This document shows positions 12,401 to 24,483 of a stretch of DNA of 64,000 bases, one piece after another. The first letter of the stretch is position 1. Every line of letters begins with the position of its first letter. Origin of the DNA: Tetrapyrgos nigripes. Its lineage: Eukaryota; Basidiomycota; Agaricomycetes; Agaricales; Campanellaceae. The notes under the pieces are model-generated. The model was not told where the DNA came from and made no database searches. It saw only the letters and a list, made by a program, of their open reading frames with translations. The position numbers and the translations under genes are program-made. The stretch spans positions 62,001 through 126,000 of the forward strand of contig JAACJM010000051.1 in assembly GCA_013368315.1 (NCBI GenBank), written 5' to 3'.

Positions 12401-13845
12401 GTATAGCTTTGCGAGTGGCTAATTCTTGCAATTGTTGAATTTGACAATCAACCCATCGGATCCTATCAAATATTTCAATCATCAATTATAATACTTGAGA
12501 CTAGTATAATACTTACTGTCCATGAGCTCCATGCACTAGAGCCTCTGTTACTTCCTGATGTACATTCACACTCAAAGGCCTCTTTTTGAGAACTTGCTCA
12601 ATATGCCTTTGAATGTCTGATCTGACTACTTGTTCATCCAATGATATGGCATAAGTAGCAGAGCTGATTCCAATTGCACTAGCTGCATGTCTGCAGGACG
12701 CAAGGATATGTATCCTTGAATCAACTCCAAGTAAATCCAAAATGAATCTTGAAACCAAATGTTGATCTTGTGCCTGACATTCATCCAATGCATCCATGAC
12801 AATGTATATAGCTGAAGAATGTTGTTCCTGGAGCTCAATCAAGGTTGTCTTCATGGCATCTGTATGCATTTGACTTGTACCTGAGGCATATTGCTGATAC
12901 AGATCTTGCAACACTGGTTGGTTGAACTCTATGCCAGTAGAAAGCATGATAGAGGAGAGCAATCCCTTGTAAGTCCCTTTAACCTTGGTTTGGTCAAGAG
13001 TGTCAAAATAAAAGTAGAACACAGTATGGCCCTCTGTCTTCAAACTTGTGATAACATTGGTGCTGAAATATATGACATTCATTTCTTGACCAAGCAGAAA
13101 AGAAGCAAACTACTCACAGAAGAAAGGTCTTTCCAGAACCAGCTATGTAGTTTTATATTCTTTATTCAATGCCTGTTGTTTTCATACACAGAAAGATCAC
13201 CTACCTTTTCCCTGCAACCAAAGCAAGCCACCATTTTCTTTCCACTGAATCAACCTGGAGTCCTTGAGGAGCCATTCTCCAGTGCCTTCTGTCATCTTCT
13301 CATATGCAGCATTATAATTGGCAGATGGATCAGGTGCTTTGAGCCAGTCTTTGATCTTATCCACTGTAAATTATTTGAATATTCTATTCCAATGTTTCTC
13401 AAAACAATTAAGAGCCAATCAACTTACCTGTTACAACATTTTGCACAACAAATGTATTACTCCCTCCTGTATGAGACATCAATCAAATTTAACTGGGTGA
13501 GCCAAAAAAATTGTTGTTTACCTGTCTGAATGTATCTGTTATCATAAGTATTGTTGGAGTTCTGGCTATAGTTGTTGTTGAAAGTCTGTCTCTGGTCTCC
13601 CTGGACATTGTTCATAATCATATGCAGATCTCTCCCTGCAACAATTCTTGATCCTTGTGAAATTTGACCATCAAGATAAATCTCATCTTCAGCTGCTCTA
13701 GGAACTGGACCAGTCTCTGGATCTAGATTTCATAAAAGAGAATGAAAAGCACAGTTTATTTCCTGAAGCCTGGTTTATACTTACCTGTTAATACCTGTCT
13801 TTTACGTTTATTTTGTTCATTCACGTTGTCAATGCCCCGTTTCAT
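9477..13845 (-). CDS. NACHT-ankyrin STAND NTPase (fungal NLR-like)
   Basis: Seven exons: 13845-13785, 13722-13522, 13466-13428, 13363-13205, 13142-13118, 13062-12517, 12462-9477; all GT-AG, frame kept, 1338 aa. The start ATG opens MKRGIDNVNEQNKRKRQ. Residues 20-100 are N/Q-rich. Then DKIKDWLKAPDPSANYNAAY precedes the P-loop GKAGSGKTFL (about 152-161), encoded across a 25 nt exon. Walker B IYIVMDALDEC lies near 246-256. Residues about 575-1330 are 23 ankyrin repeats of 33 aa. Family knowledge: such proteins sense ligands through the repeats, and NTP-driven oligomerisation triggers incompatibility or immune-type responses. The gene appears intact. The ligand is unknown. Confidence 0.92.
9570..11771 (-). 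repeat. Array of 23 ankyrin repeats with nested block duplications
   Basis: The 99 bp unit encodes the pattern GTPLQAA...IVKLLLEKGADVNAQ. Repeats 6-10 (11276-10785) are duplicated as repeats 11-15 (10784-10290) with almost the same order of variable segments (TKGYED, KNNKE, KGYQE, GEGYKD, HGHKD). Repeats 2-4 and 5-7 form another duplicated triplet (MQNKD, TKGYED, KNNKE). Repeat 9 lacks one codon. Confidence 0.9.
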
Positions 13846-13856
13846 CTTTCGAATGA

Positions 13857-14110
13857 TGGTGGATGGCACTGCGCAAGAAGTTTGGAAAGTGTCCAAAGTC
13901 ACATGTTGGTTTTATGAGAAGCAACGAGACATGAAAGATTAGGTTTCGGGAACAGCCGGCTGACCTTGATGTAATTCAGTTTGAGCGCCTTTGACGCAAC
14001 TTTAGCGCTCAATTCACTTGGGTGGCACAGCGTAAGAGGTTTGAAAAGTGTCCAAAGTCACATGAGTCTTTATGAGAAGTGTAATAAAGCATCAAAGATA
14101 AGGTCTTGCA
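13857..14110. repeat. Duplicated segment upstream of the NACHT-ankyrin start
   Basis: The core AAAGTGTCCAAAGTCACATG occurs at about 13886 and 14048, followed in both by a TTTATGAGAAG stretch. The preceding GGCACTGCGCAAGAAGTTTG has a diverged partner at about 14024. It lies in the presumed promoter region, so it could carry duplicated regulatory sites (inference). Confidence 0.65.
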
Positions 14111-16190
14111 AAAGGCCACCTAGATAAGATCTTCGACCGCAACTTTGAATGATGCTGGTAACATCAACTATTCAGTTGCCTCTCTAGCTTCTTCTCTGTT
14201 TCGCCTTCCAGACCGTCTGGTAGGCACTAGGTCAAGCCCGACGTAGTATTTAGTATGTGCATGCCCGAGTCAATTAAATTGTTGCGTTCGGAAGTGACTT
14301 TCCTATCTAAAATTTACAGGCAAATTGAGTTATCCCACCGGCGTAAGTAATTGTAGTAAAAGACAAGACACCAGCGCGCGTAAAAGACAGAAGAGAGGAT
14401 GAAAGTCGAGGAGCAAATGAAATTTCGCAGCTGAGATGCACTGATGTCACAAGATGTGACAACAACGCTCATCGTCGACCACGATGAGCTCGACGTTACC
14501 GACAGCAACGAAGACTACAACATATTCATCAGTAAAACGGCAAACCGGCTTTTTACAACTTTTATGCGACTTTTTCCGATCCACGCCGTACTTTCAAAAC
14601 ACAGGCCCGATCGCTTTTGAAAGTTGCCTCCTGCTTTCAAAAGTCTTAAGAAAAGCTACTGGAAAGCTGCAGGGAAAGCTACTAAATAGGATTAGGAGAA
14701 CCACATCCTCATACCTCAGATTCCTAATATTAGTGCGTTAAAAGAGATATTATTACAAGAGCTATGAAATGGTACATGGAATGGAAAGCATTGCTAGTTG
14801 GTACTATAGACAGGCCCTTCCAACCACCTCTGCATACAATACTATCACGCCAACCAATGAAAGTAGATCCCATCATCCTAAACGTACACAGCAGGTTAGG
14901 TTTTGATATTGGGTTGTGAAGGGCAAGCTGACTTACCGAACGAGTATGCTCCTTTCAAAAGAGTCATCCTATGCCTGAAGAGGAAAGTTTCTGTGTTAGT
15001 ATTGATAACTGTCAAAAAAGTTTAAAGGAAACGCACCACAAATCGTTCTTCCAACGGATTACTGTTAGGACGCGTACAATGGTTTGTATTATTGCAATCA
15101 GTAATACAAAGGAATAAGTACTTATGTCTGAATGAGTAATGAGACCGTTGTGCAGCTCAATGAACAGACACGCAGATAGGGGTTAGCCGGGGATATGTAG
15201 TTGATGTCCGAGGAATGTGATCGGCTCAAAGCCTAATTGAATTGATATGATCGGAGGATTCGCAGTGGCTTAAGTATCAAGTGTTGGACTTCCGTGATAT
15301 GTTTAGAGATAGGTGCTAGTAGATTTGCAGTCAACAAGCTTGACGGCAGGCAGAGAAGGATACTTACGGAGATATTTCGCAGTCAGTATGCTTAGACGGC
15401 GGCCGTATGTAATTAAGTATTGATAACAAATATATTTGATGTACGTAGGGGTGACAAAATAGCAGACTAGGGACTCTTGAGTCCTCAGCCTGTTTATATA
15501 CATGAAAAACTAAATTACGGGGTGTCTATGACTGGTCATGACTCAAACTTTCCTCCTACTTTCTTCGTTGACTCATTTGTACTTTACTTGACTTGTTTCC
15601 TTAAGTCATGTATCCGTAATCGGCTCCCATCATTACTCGGTTCCCTGATGACTCCTTTAGACTCATTGTTTGCTTCCTGTTTCCCTCCTTCCTTTTACGG
15701 TCTCGTGTGACCATGCCATTCAATCTTCTGAGTATTCTCTCACATCCCAGCTCGCTTTGTCAGCCTTTGGTGCTTCTTCCAGTCGTCTCTCAATGACCAT
15801 TTATAGTATCTAATCCTTGTTGTGATTATGGTCTCAAGGTTGTTCAGTGGCGGGGACTGCGTCAGGATTATTCACACGAGTTGCATGGTCCTGTTCTTGT
15901 ACGCATCGTAACAGTACTCCCCCTTTTGATGCCTGAGCCCTCGAAGGCATTGTACATGTGCTTCATTCCCCTGGATTTGTGCTTCTTGCTTCCAGACTTT
16001 TTAATTTTCGGAGTAAGTAGTGCTTTGATATTTTGACCATGTATTGTTCCTGTGAATGTACGTCTCCAAATATAGTAATTCTATTGAGTCTACTATTGTG
16101 GCTGGTGAGACGGACTCCGAGAACCCCTCTGCGTTGTCTGTAAGTTTTATTTTCCAGTTCTTTGAATTTTCTAATCAAAAAGGTTCCTAC
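14111..16190. other. Gene-free stretch
   Basis: No exon chain or domain seen. Sequence around 15900-15960 contains AGTACTCCCCCTTTTGATGC, which resembles what is often seen near LTR-type element ends, but no matching second LTR was found. Confidence 0.25.
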
Positions 16191-16193
16191 TTG

Positions 16194-16203
16194 CATATAA
16201 AAG
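16194..16203 (+). promoter_or_regulatory. TATA box of the 16.3-17.6 kb gene
   Basis: GCATATAAAAGAG lies about 60 bp upstream of the chosen ATG at 16259, a normal distance for a TATA box with a short leader. Confidence 0.6.
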
Positions 16204-16258
16204 AGAGGAGATTTCTCCCATCCTTTCTCATCACTCCCACTTGCCTTCGCCGTATGCA

Positions 16259-17638
16259 ATGGATTCGCCTTCTTTTAAATTCCCTCCTGCTCCTTGTCCT
16301 ACACCTACTTCAATGCCATCTCTCTCTAGCCCTATCCCGGGCCTCGACCACCCTATCGCTGGTTTTAACCGTCCGAGGTTTGTTGTTTTATCGCGGCCTT
16401 CATTGTTCTTCCAGCAATTGACCTAGGCTTCATTATTCCTTGTTTTGTAGTGTCTCTCCTTCGATGGACAGCTTTGTTCGCCTTAGCAATCGCATTAAGG
16501 AGCTTGAAACCGAGCTTAAGATCAAGGAGGCCATCGTTCTTGGTTTAAACGCTGAGCTTGAGAAGGAGACGCAGGACCGTCCTCAGTAAGTGTTCTGTGC
16601 TTGTTTCCATTTTCATTTTTTGATTGTCGATATCATCCATTACAGGGCTGCGGCCAAAGTCGATCGTGAGGCAGAGGGCTGGAAAAGGATGAATAGTGAG
16701 TCACTTGATTTTTTATCCTTCTTAATCCTGCCGTTAACTTAGAAATGCCATTTTCAGCCACTGCTCAGCAGTTGATCTCTACTATGCAGGCGGAGATCCG
16801 ATTCTTGTCAACGGTTAGTCTTCAGGGTGCTCGTGGTAACATTGTGCGTCTAGAGACTGTTATTCGGAACTATATGACAAGTCTAGACGGAGCTTTTTTG
16901 TTGCTTCACGAGGCTATTCGATCAGGAGCTAGTGTCGATGTCATCCGTGACCATGCTACCACTGCCGGTATGGCTTTCGATGGGTTGGGCACTATGCTTC
17001 TTCACACCTTTACTGCCTCGAAGACCATCACTGGTACTATTCAAGAAGGAGACTCCACCATGAACCGCATTCTTCCTTACCCTGATCGAGACATAGCTTG
17101 CATTGAAAACATTGTGATGAATTTGCCGTACGTGTTTATTTCTCTTCGTCTCTTGGTTTCTGCAATCTTAATGGTGTCTCTTTTAGTCATCCTGGTCCTG
17201 GCCCCGTACCCGCTGCTCTACTTGCATCTCTCCTCCCTGTTCCTTCTACCAATGCATTTATTAATCCTGCCGCAGCTCCTCCGGCCTTCCCCAAATCCGG
17301 CATTAATCTTCCTCCACCAACAAACCCGTTCATGACTCCTGCTCGCCATTCTAACGTTCCTTCCGCTCCCGTCCAACCTCCTACTCCTAGTAAATCCTTG
17401 AAGATCGCTCGTCCAGCCTCCTCCATGGCCTCTCCTATGGGTAACCCGATTCCCTCTGTTCAGGGTCGTCGTACCTTTAATGGCAAGTCGGGGTAAGTTC
17501 TTGTTTTCCGTAACAATTTATAGTATTGTTCTGACTTCCTTCTGTTCTTCCTCCAGGTTCAAGTTCCCCAAGAACTCCAAAGGCCATGGTCGATCGGCTT
17601 CTATTCGCAACAAGAAACAGTTGGACAAGGAGAACTAG
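16259..17638 (+). CDS. Unknown 358-residue protein with a coiled-coil and proline-rich basic tail
   Basis: Six exons (16259-16377, 16451-16585, 16646-16695, 16743-17127, 17187-17492, 17557-17638) join in frame with GT-AG introns of 47-73 nt. The protein starts MDSPSFKFPPAPCP. A charged helical segment (RIKELETELKIKEAIV, then LEKETQDRP) probably forms a coiled coil. A helical middle follows (QQLISTMQAEIRFLS), then a Pro/Ala-rich stretch, and a basic end finishing NKKQLDKEN. No catalytic motif or signal peptide is visible. The layout resembles a retroelement Gag-like protein, but no polymerase lies next to it. It could equally be a host gene. Function not assigned. Confidence 0.7.
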
Positions 17639-17984
17639 GTGTATTTGATAGCTCTCGTCCGCATTTTTAAATCCCAACATTATTATTGTCTTTGCATTAA
17701 CTCTATGGAGTACTGATACCCGTATATACCTTTGTACTTCCTATACCTATCGTTTTTCAATAGTAGTCTCCTATCAGTCTTGTCTTGTTGACGCGTTGTT
17801 GACGTGTATGTGTCATGTGATGTCTTTTTATTGGGGGAGTCGGGGATTGACTCCCTGGCTAAAGTCTACATGATGTCATTGTTATCTGATCTACCGGGGT
17901 CCAAAATTGCTGCCGTATGGTTTGTGTGTCTCAGCGTGGTTGTGGCTTAGATAATCTTTTTTGCTTTTGGTCTGGCTCCAAGGT
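17639..17984. other. 3' flank of the preceding gene
   Basis: Contains the G-rich run TTGGGGGAGTCGGGG at about 17832. No coding signal. Confidence 0.25.
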
Positions 17985-18722
17985 GTGCAAGGGGGTTCGG
18001 ATACTGTGGACCGGTACACTCCGGGGTCGGTCGGTTGGAGGTCCGCAGGCCACTAAAAAATTTTTGATGCGTAATATTTTTGGGCTTCGTAGACGTTGAG
18101 AAGAGCAGGATAGTGTGTATAAAATAATTTTACATCCCTTTCTGACAGTTTGAGCAACAAAGATGAAGTAAAGTAAGCTATCATAGGCAGCGGCAGCGAG
18201 GATAGGTCATGTAAGACGGAAAATCAAATATCCTCATTGCCTGGCCGTCCACTCCATCAGTGTACTCAGAAAAAAAAAACAGTAATGATTGACTCGGATG
18301 AGAAATCCCAGTGTACCAAAAGGCCCAGAGTGATGGAAGGTAGCGATATCTTCGTGTGTGTGTGCGGGGTGGTTGTCCAAGATGGAGAGAAGTCGACCGA
18401 CGTTGCAGCTGGTTGCAGCAACCGAGTAAAATGGGTGAGTACTATTACTGCCATTTTTGCGTCAGGAAACTCACCTTTGCGTTCCCAAATCATAGTACCA
18501 TTGTATATGTGTGCAGCTGGATGAGTTTGTGCTGTCTGGCTGGCTGTGCGAGGTTTGCGAGGCAGAGAGAGGTCGGTCTCAGAAACGAGGAAGGCGAAAT
18601 TGATGACGTGTATATTACATAAGCTACCTTTTATGGAAGGTCGGTCGGTCGGTTGGTCTGCTCAAGGTCCTTAAAAATTTTTTCGAGGTTGTGTAATAAA
18701 ATAAATTTTTCGGACCCCCTTG
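17985..18722. mobile_element. Possible short inverted-repeat element
   Basis: CAAGGGGGTTCGGA at the left matches, inverted, TCGGACCCCCTTGG at the right. Both ends also carry GGTCGGTCGGTTGG in direct orientation near 18024 and 18643, followed by A/T-rich runs. The inverted match is only about 14 bp, so this is tentative. Confidence 0.4.
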
Positions 18723-19269
18723 GTGCTAGGGCTCCTAGCAGATCATTTGAGTATCTCTAAGTACAAGTACAATGTGATATGTGTAAAAATATCGAGCTAC
18801 TCACTACTGACACAGAGTATTATGACGGGAATGGCATTGGCCTCTTTGCCGAAGAGTTTTCTCATGCAACTGCAACGTCGAGCAAAGAATCGAGAGGGAT
18901 TCTAAGGCGTTGTAAAAGATTTCTGTAAATATTGGTGAGTCTTTGCAACTATACAGTACCTCGGGAAAGCCCGAGATTGACCTAAATTGGCAACTCCATT
19001 ACATTCTCACATACTTCAGCCATCCAATGATGAACTACGGATGGACGGATGGTATCCGCTGGATAGTGCCATCCGAATCTGAGGCCTCATCGTTGGGTAG
19101 GCACCGGATCATCCAATCCACTAGGAGCCCTAGGACTCATCACGCCATGCGACGTGCACAGCATCAGATGGGAGATGCCAAAGCCGAGGTCTGGACCGCG
19201 TCTGGTGGGAAATGCTGGTGTACTGACTTGGCATAGCCACAGCTGCAAACTGCATTTTGTAAGAACAAG

Positions 19270-19291
19270 TCCCTTAAAAGGGCCTCGTAAT
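19270..19291. repeat. Transposon-terminus-like motif, copy 2
   Basis: AGTCCCTTAAAAGGGCCTCG followed by TAA. Read on the minus strand, TTACGAGGCCCTTTTAAGGG then ACTTGTTCTTA resembles the sequence starting at 48966. Other copies: 8991-9011 and 49171. The rest of this element was not delimited. Confidence 0.5.
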
Positions 19292-19590
19292 TCATCACTC
19301 ACTAGTCAGGCGTATATGCTATTCACCCATATCATCAACCGTCCATCTGTCCTTCAACGCAACTCCCCAGGCTTATGAGCTTCGATGACCTGTCCTAGAT
19401 CAGAGGTGAGTCAGAGGATGCGTTAATGATTTATTCTGAAGGGAAAAAATGTCTACATGTGGCCCACTGTTAAGTGCGATTGTACATCTTCTGAAGAAGT
19501 TGATTCGGATGTACATGTAGACCAGCTTTGGTAACAGATACTAATAGCCATTGCTTGATCTCATCATGTGTTCTGGATAGATGGCGACAT

Positions 19591-20030
19591 ACATGCTAAA
19601 AACGCGAACCTATCCGAGCGGGAACAGATAGTACCAAGAATCAAGAGTAAATCAGCATTGAGAATTGAGAGTGAAACAAAGTATAACTCATGTAAATTAG
19701 CGACGAGGGTCACTGTAACGGGTCATTGGATAGTCTCGGGATTATGGAGTTATATTATTCCAGACTATAAGTACCTACGCAGTCGGTTACGCTTTCCTTA
19801 GTCTTTTTCCTCTTACCATCGCTTCACCGCTGCCTGTATTGGTCTCTACCTCGTCTTCTTTGCTATAGAACAGGTTTATTTGGAGATTTGGGCACAGAGC
19901 ACTAAGAGACAGACTCACCATCTCTCACGGCCTTATTAGAGCCGTTACAGTCACTTTGGTTTCAATACAATTCGCGACTATCCATCCTTGACCTATCCGC
20001 TTGACGGATAGGTTCGCATTTTTGGAGTGA
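19591..20030. mobile_element. 440 bp inverted-repeat element related to the CAC-type MITEs
   Basis: The left end ATGCTAAAAACGCGAACCTA and TCCGAGCGG match, inverted, the right end with AAAAATGCGAACCTATCCG. The right arm also contains ATCCGCTTGACGGATAGG, close to the ATCCGCTCGACGGATAG core of the CAC-type MITEs. No ORF spans the interior. Confidence 0.65.
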
Positions 20031-20183
20031 TAGGATATGGTAAGTTGCAACCGAAATCTACGGCGAAACTTCCAGGCAGGCTTAAAATAACCGAGTTCAT
20101 GATATCCCATCAGTACCCGTGAGTCGTCCAGCTCTTGGTGGGGGATCACTGTTTGAAGAACCTGATCAAACGCTAGTGGCATA

Positions 20184-20324
20184 CACGCCGAAAAGACAAA
20201 AATATCCGCTCGACGGAAAACCAAACTGATTGACAAGTGTAGTACTGATACATCACATATCAGTACAATGCTTGTCTTTCAGTTCACTTTTCCGTCGAGC
20301 GGATATTTTTGTCTTTTTGACGTG
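20184..20324. mobile_element. Short CAC-type MITE, copy 2 (best preserved)
   Basis: 141 bp. The left arm CACGCCGAAAAGACAAAAAT plus ATCCGCTCGACGGAAAA is matched by an inverted right arm ending TGTCTTTTTGACGTG. The 3 bp ATA direct repeat flanks it at 20181-20183 and 20325-20327. The centre contains no ORF. Confidence 0.88.
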
Positions 20325-20596
20325 ATACGAACTTACGAGTGGCTCACCTCCTCTGCTACCGAATCCAGGGGAAGTTCCACATAAGAAACCAAAACGTAAT
20401 GATCGTGAATATGTTAGGAGCCGTCCAATATTCTCATCATCAAAATCTGTAGAAGATTACGGTTTTCGGTTTACTTGGCCCTGTCGTATAAAAATTTAAC
20501 GTTATCAGCTTACTATAGAAGGGACACTGATAAGAAGGGAAATGGGCAGACCCCAACAGCGCTAGTGCCCGCTCTTTGCTCTCCAAGGCTTTCATT

Positions 20597-20603
20597 TTAT
20601 AAA
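20597..20603 (+). promoter_or_regulatory. TATA-like box of the membrane protein gene
   Basis: TTATAAAC sits about 80 bp upstream of the ATG at 20683, with no intervening ATG in the leader. Confidence 0.45.
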
Positions 20604-20682
20604 CTTCGCCCACACAGTCATCCACTTTATCATAACCCCTCTTAGCCATTCTGGCTTAGTACACTTCACTCATTAATCATCA

Positions 20683-22366
20683 ATGAACCAATCAGCCCTT
20701 CCAGGTTGGCTCTTCGTCGATGACACGGACGCTCGTCTTCATTATTCCCCGGCTGGGAAGTGGCAGTTGAGTAATGGGAGTACCCCCCAAAGTGGCAACG
20801 AAACTCTAGATAATGGTGACGTTACCTGGGGAGGGGGAAAAATTTGGAATAATACCGTTCATGGGACAACGAGTGATGGGGGGAATGTCACATTTGTGTT
20901 TAACGGTGAGTGTTATTTTTGTGCTAACACGGTACGCTCAAACCTTACTAAAACCTGGCGCATCATAATAGGTACCGGATACTCTGTATATGGCAGCTAT
21001 CTCTTCCCCGGACCCTCTCCAAAAGGTCGTATCTCTTGCTTTCTGGATGGCAACCCCGTGGCAGACTATTTCACCGATTGGCCTAAAGACCGTGATCCCG
21101 ATACGATGCTGGGTAATATCGTCTTCACCTGTGGAAGCCCAACATCGCAGGGGGAGCACGAGCTAGTAATCAACGTCGACAGCCTCGTCAATTCCTCATT
21201 TTATTTGGATTATATTTTATATGAACCAATATCCGCTGGATTAGAGGGAGAAGATGCAGAGGAAGTGATGATGATGATAGGAAATCCTCTTACGTCGTTG
21301 TTTGATGAGTCTTCGGAGCACCATATTGTAGAGTTCAGTGTTGGGTGGTCGGTTGGCTCGCCCAATAATGACGTCGTGAATGTGGTTACGAGGACACCCG
21401 GTGCGTCTGTTACGGTGGATTTCAATGGTGTGTGATCCTTCGTATTACATAGTATGTAGGCGCGTTTAGAGTTGGTGCTAACGACTACTACGGCTTTTTA
21501 TTGGAATACCATTAGGGACTTCAATCCAGCTCTATGGTGACCTCGGCGTAGGAAGTAACCTCTCCAATAGTGCCATCTATCAGCTAGATGATCAACCCGA
21601 ACAATCCTTCCCATTGGTTCCACCATTTGATGGATATGACGTCTTCCTCGTACGACAGTTCTTGAACCTTTCCGGGTTATCTCCGACGCAAGAACACAGA
21701 CTCGTGGTCAGCCACAATGGCTCTGAGGAGGGAATGGCTCTCTCCCTTGATTTTTTTGCTGTCAATAGAGTTTTTTCCGGGACTGTGGTACCTTTGACTC
21801 ACTCATCGCCATCACCGTCGGCGCCTGCGTCAGTGACAACAGGGAAAAATCACCTCAACGCAGGAGAACTCGGTGGAATAATTGGTGGAGCGGTCGTCCT
21901 ACTTGTGTTGTGTGGAATCGGTACATGGCTATGGCTAACAAGTCGTCGAAAGGCTCGGAACAAACGACTGAGTCTGGATCCTACGCCATTCGTACGCCCC
22001 GTGGTTACTATGCCTGATATTAATCCCTACGAAATGGAAACCCAGATGATCAGCCCTTCAGATACCATCGCTTGCAACCCATATAAAAGGTCTAGGACTA
22101 GAAGTTCAATTCGGAGTCCGCCAATCCAAACCTCTTCTTCTGAGGGCGATGATATAGTGAACCAGCTACGGTGGGGAAACTTGAAGTTACAACAACGTTT
22201 AGCTGTCCATATGGGTGGGAATCAAGGTGCTGAGTCCCCAGGAGAACCTGATTTCGAGGCAGTCACGGTAGAGAGACCTCAGCTAGTGATTCACGCGGAT
22301 AGTGGATGGAGGATAGAGCGGCGGAGAGCGGTACAAGAGGTTCCCCCTACATATACAGAGGCGTAA
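20683..22366 (+). CDS. Single-pass membrane protein with two lectin-like extracellular units
   Basis: Three exons (20683-20905, 20972-21427, 21516-22366) give 509 aa. The N-terminal part has FVDDTDARLHYSPAGKW, then GTGYSVYGSY after intron 1 and GTSIQLYGDLG after intron 2. This layout is typical of a large basidiomycete family of putative surface proteins with jelly-roll-like units. A Ser/Pro-rich stalk (SSPSPSAPAS) leads to one hydrophobic segment (GGIIGGAVVLLVLCGIGTWL) followed by a basic stop-transfer SRRKARNKR and a cytoplasmic tail of about 140 aa ending PPTYTEA. Several N-x-S/T sites lie before the membrane segment. There is no classical signal peptide at the chosen start; the single segment could act as a signal anchor. 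Ligand unknown. Confidence 0.8.
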
Positions 22367-23308
22367 AGTGGTCGAATTGTACTCTCTTTGGGTTGACCTG
22401 AATTGAACTCGGTTATGTAATTAGTTATAGTATGTCTCATCCTTACGCGATGAGGAGAGCAAAGGCATGTCTGTGCAAATAGTAAGTAAATCAAGAGCTC
22501 GAAGTGGTGAAATAGGGGTCAACTGCCATTTAAGCCAGAAAGAAATGCAAAAGAAATCTAAAATTTTTCGAAAACGTCGAATCAACTCTTTGGCCGTGAT
22601 GCATGACTGAACATTTGCTCAAAATGCTACAGCACATGCATGACAAATAACCAGTGTAAGGATCCTGAAGAACTACGCAACGCCACCCCGCCGATTCCTG
22701 CAGGTGCCACTTAGCGACTATGGTATTTATCTTTCTATCTGCCGCGGGAGAAGTATGATCACGGAGATACGGCCCTGAGTCTCTAGGTAATTTCGTAGAG
22801 TGATAAACAACTTTTCAAGTGCGCGATCTAAAGATTTTGCTGCTATCTTTCCCCTTCTACCCTTCTCAGTCTGTGTCGAGTTCGAGACTTTCACCAATAA
22901 AGCCACACCCTAACTTCGTTAGGGTTCCTTATATGTCGACGACAGCGACAGCCGAGTCGGATATTCTGGGCAATGGGAATCGACTACTGGGGACGCTGAT
23001 GTCGGGGTAGACTTCAACAACTCGAACGGAGACCTACTCTCGACTTGGAGATGGAGATGGAGATGGAGATCATGATGGAGAAGATGATGCCGTGGAAGTG
23101 AAGATGAGAAATCCTAGGCGTTAGGAAAATATGTGAGTGAGGCACCACACTGGCACTGAGCTGTATTTATCTGCTTTTCCAGGATTTTAGCTTGTATTTT
23201 AGGTCAAGTGATGATATTGCAATGCTCATTTTTGCACTGGAGTATACCAAGGCATTGCTTATAGCTCTCTCTCCCATGCGATATTGTTTCACCATTCACT
23301 GTAAAACT
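22367..23308. other. Gene-free stretch
   Basis: Contains a short GGAGAT run at about 23047-23068. No exon or element ends recognised. Confidence 0.3.
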
Positions 23309-23991
23309 TTAACCATTCTTGCCCCATGTAGCCCACTGAACCGCAAGATTTTTATGTGCAGTAAAGGTAGAGTGGTCCAGGTCAATGGCAAATCTTCCAT
23401 TTGGAAAACCATTCCAAAATCCACAGGTGAATGGAACATTGAGGTCATTGTTGTGACGACACTCAGGTGCTGGCTGGGGTTCAAGTGGCACGAATGCAGT
23501 CAGACAAGCAGGATCTGTAAGATCTACAGGATATACTGCTTGATTGGTGGGGCAGGGTGGAGCTGGTGGGGCTATGACAGTTGTTTTATGAATTGGTTTC
23601 TGTGGTGCTGATGCAGTAGAGTGGGGTTGAACAGTCAAAGGTGCATTATTTTGAGTGATATGCCCAGCTACAAACCCATTCAGACACTATTTTACATTAA
23701 GATAAGCTCACATAGTACATACCCTGTGAGATGTTCACATTCTGAAGTGATTGACTGTCACCAGTGTTTCCCTTGACTTTGGAAAAAAAACCTATAGAAA
23801 GAATGATAAAGTTCATGGCATATTCATTCAGAACTGACTGAAATAGTAAATGCCTTACCTTCACCATAGATTTGGACCTGTAACATTTCTGCATTGGGAG
23901 CATTAAGATCTATGTGCATTTGTTTGTTATCATTCACTCTAGTACTGGCATCTTTTGGCAGAGCAAGTTGGCAAGGCGGGCCTTTTAACAT
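23309..23991 (-). CDS. Unknown 186-residue protein
   Basis: Three minus-strand exons (23991-23859, 23791-23723, 23667-23309) join in frame with GT-AG introns of 55-67 nt. The protein begins MLKGPPCQLALPKDAST. It contains IYGEGFFSKVKGNTGDSQSL across the first junction, then a Pro-rich segment (TTVIAPPAPPCP). The C-terminal part (VPFTCGFWNGFPNGRFAIDL) has repeated G-F/F-N patterns suggestive of beta structure. There is no signal peptide or membrane segment, and no family is recognised. The start is the first ATG in frame; exons further upstream cannot be excluded. Confidence 0.5.
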
Positions 23992-24483
23992 GGCTTAGAT
24001 CTGCAATGTTCAGATATGATAGAAAAATTCTACGCACTGCTGTTGGCTACACTATGTTCTGGAACTTGAACTGAAGAGTTTGTGTGTTCTATGTCTGGTA
24101 TTCAGACATTAGTGCAAACTGCATGATTATTGTAACATCAACAAAATACACACTGTTGAAGTCAGCAGTAACAGATTTTCATGTTTTATGAGGTGGTTCC
24201 TCATCTCTTTGAAGTCTCTCAGTCTCCAAATCTGGGTACAGAAATATGGCCAGCTGGTTGCGCCAGCCTCGCTATTTGAAATTACATTACATACTGGAAC
24301 TGTGCATATTGTAAAGTGATACTCACAAACAAGCCCATTTTTACAAAAGCGGGCCACCGAAATGTAGAAAGTGTTGTTAATCATTCTTGTTATTCATAGT
24401 AGGTAGAAGAAATGTGTGTACTATACAAGAAACTAACAGGAGCAATGATTTTGACAAGGTATGAGTCAGTAGTGATAAGAATC

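Noticed and set aside
15480..16190. Upstream LTR for the 16.3 kb gene
   Set aside because: Sequence looks LTR-like in places, but no matching copy was found downstream of 17640.
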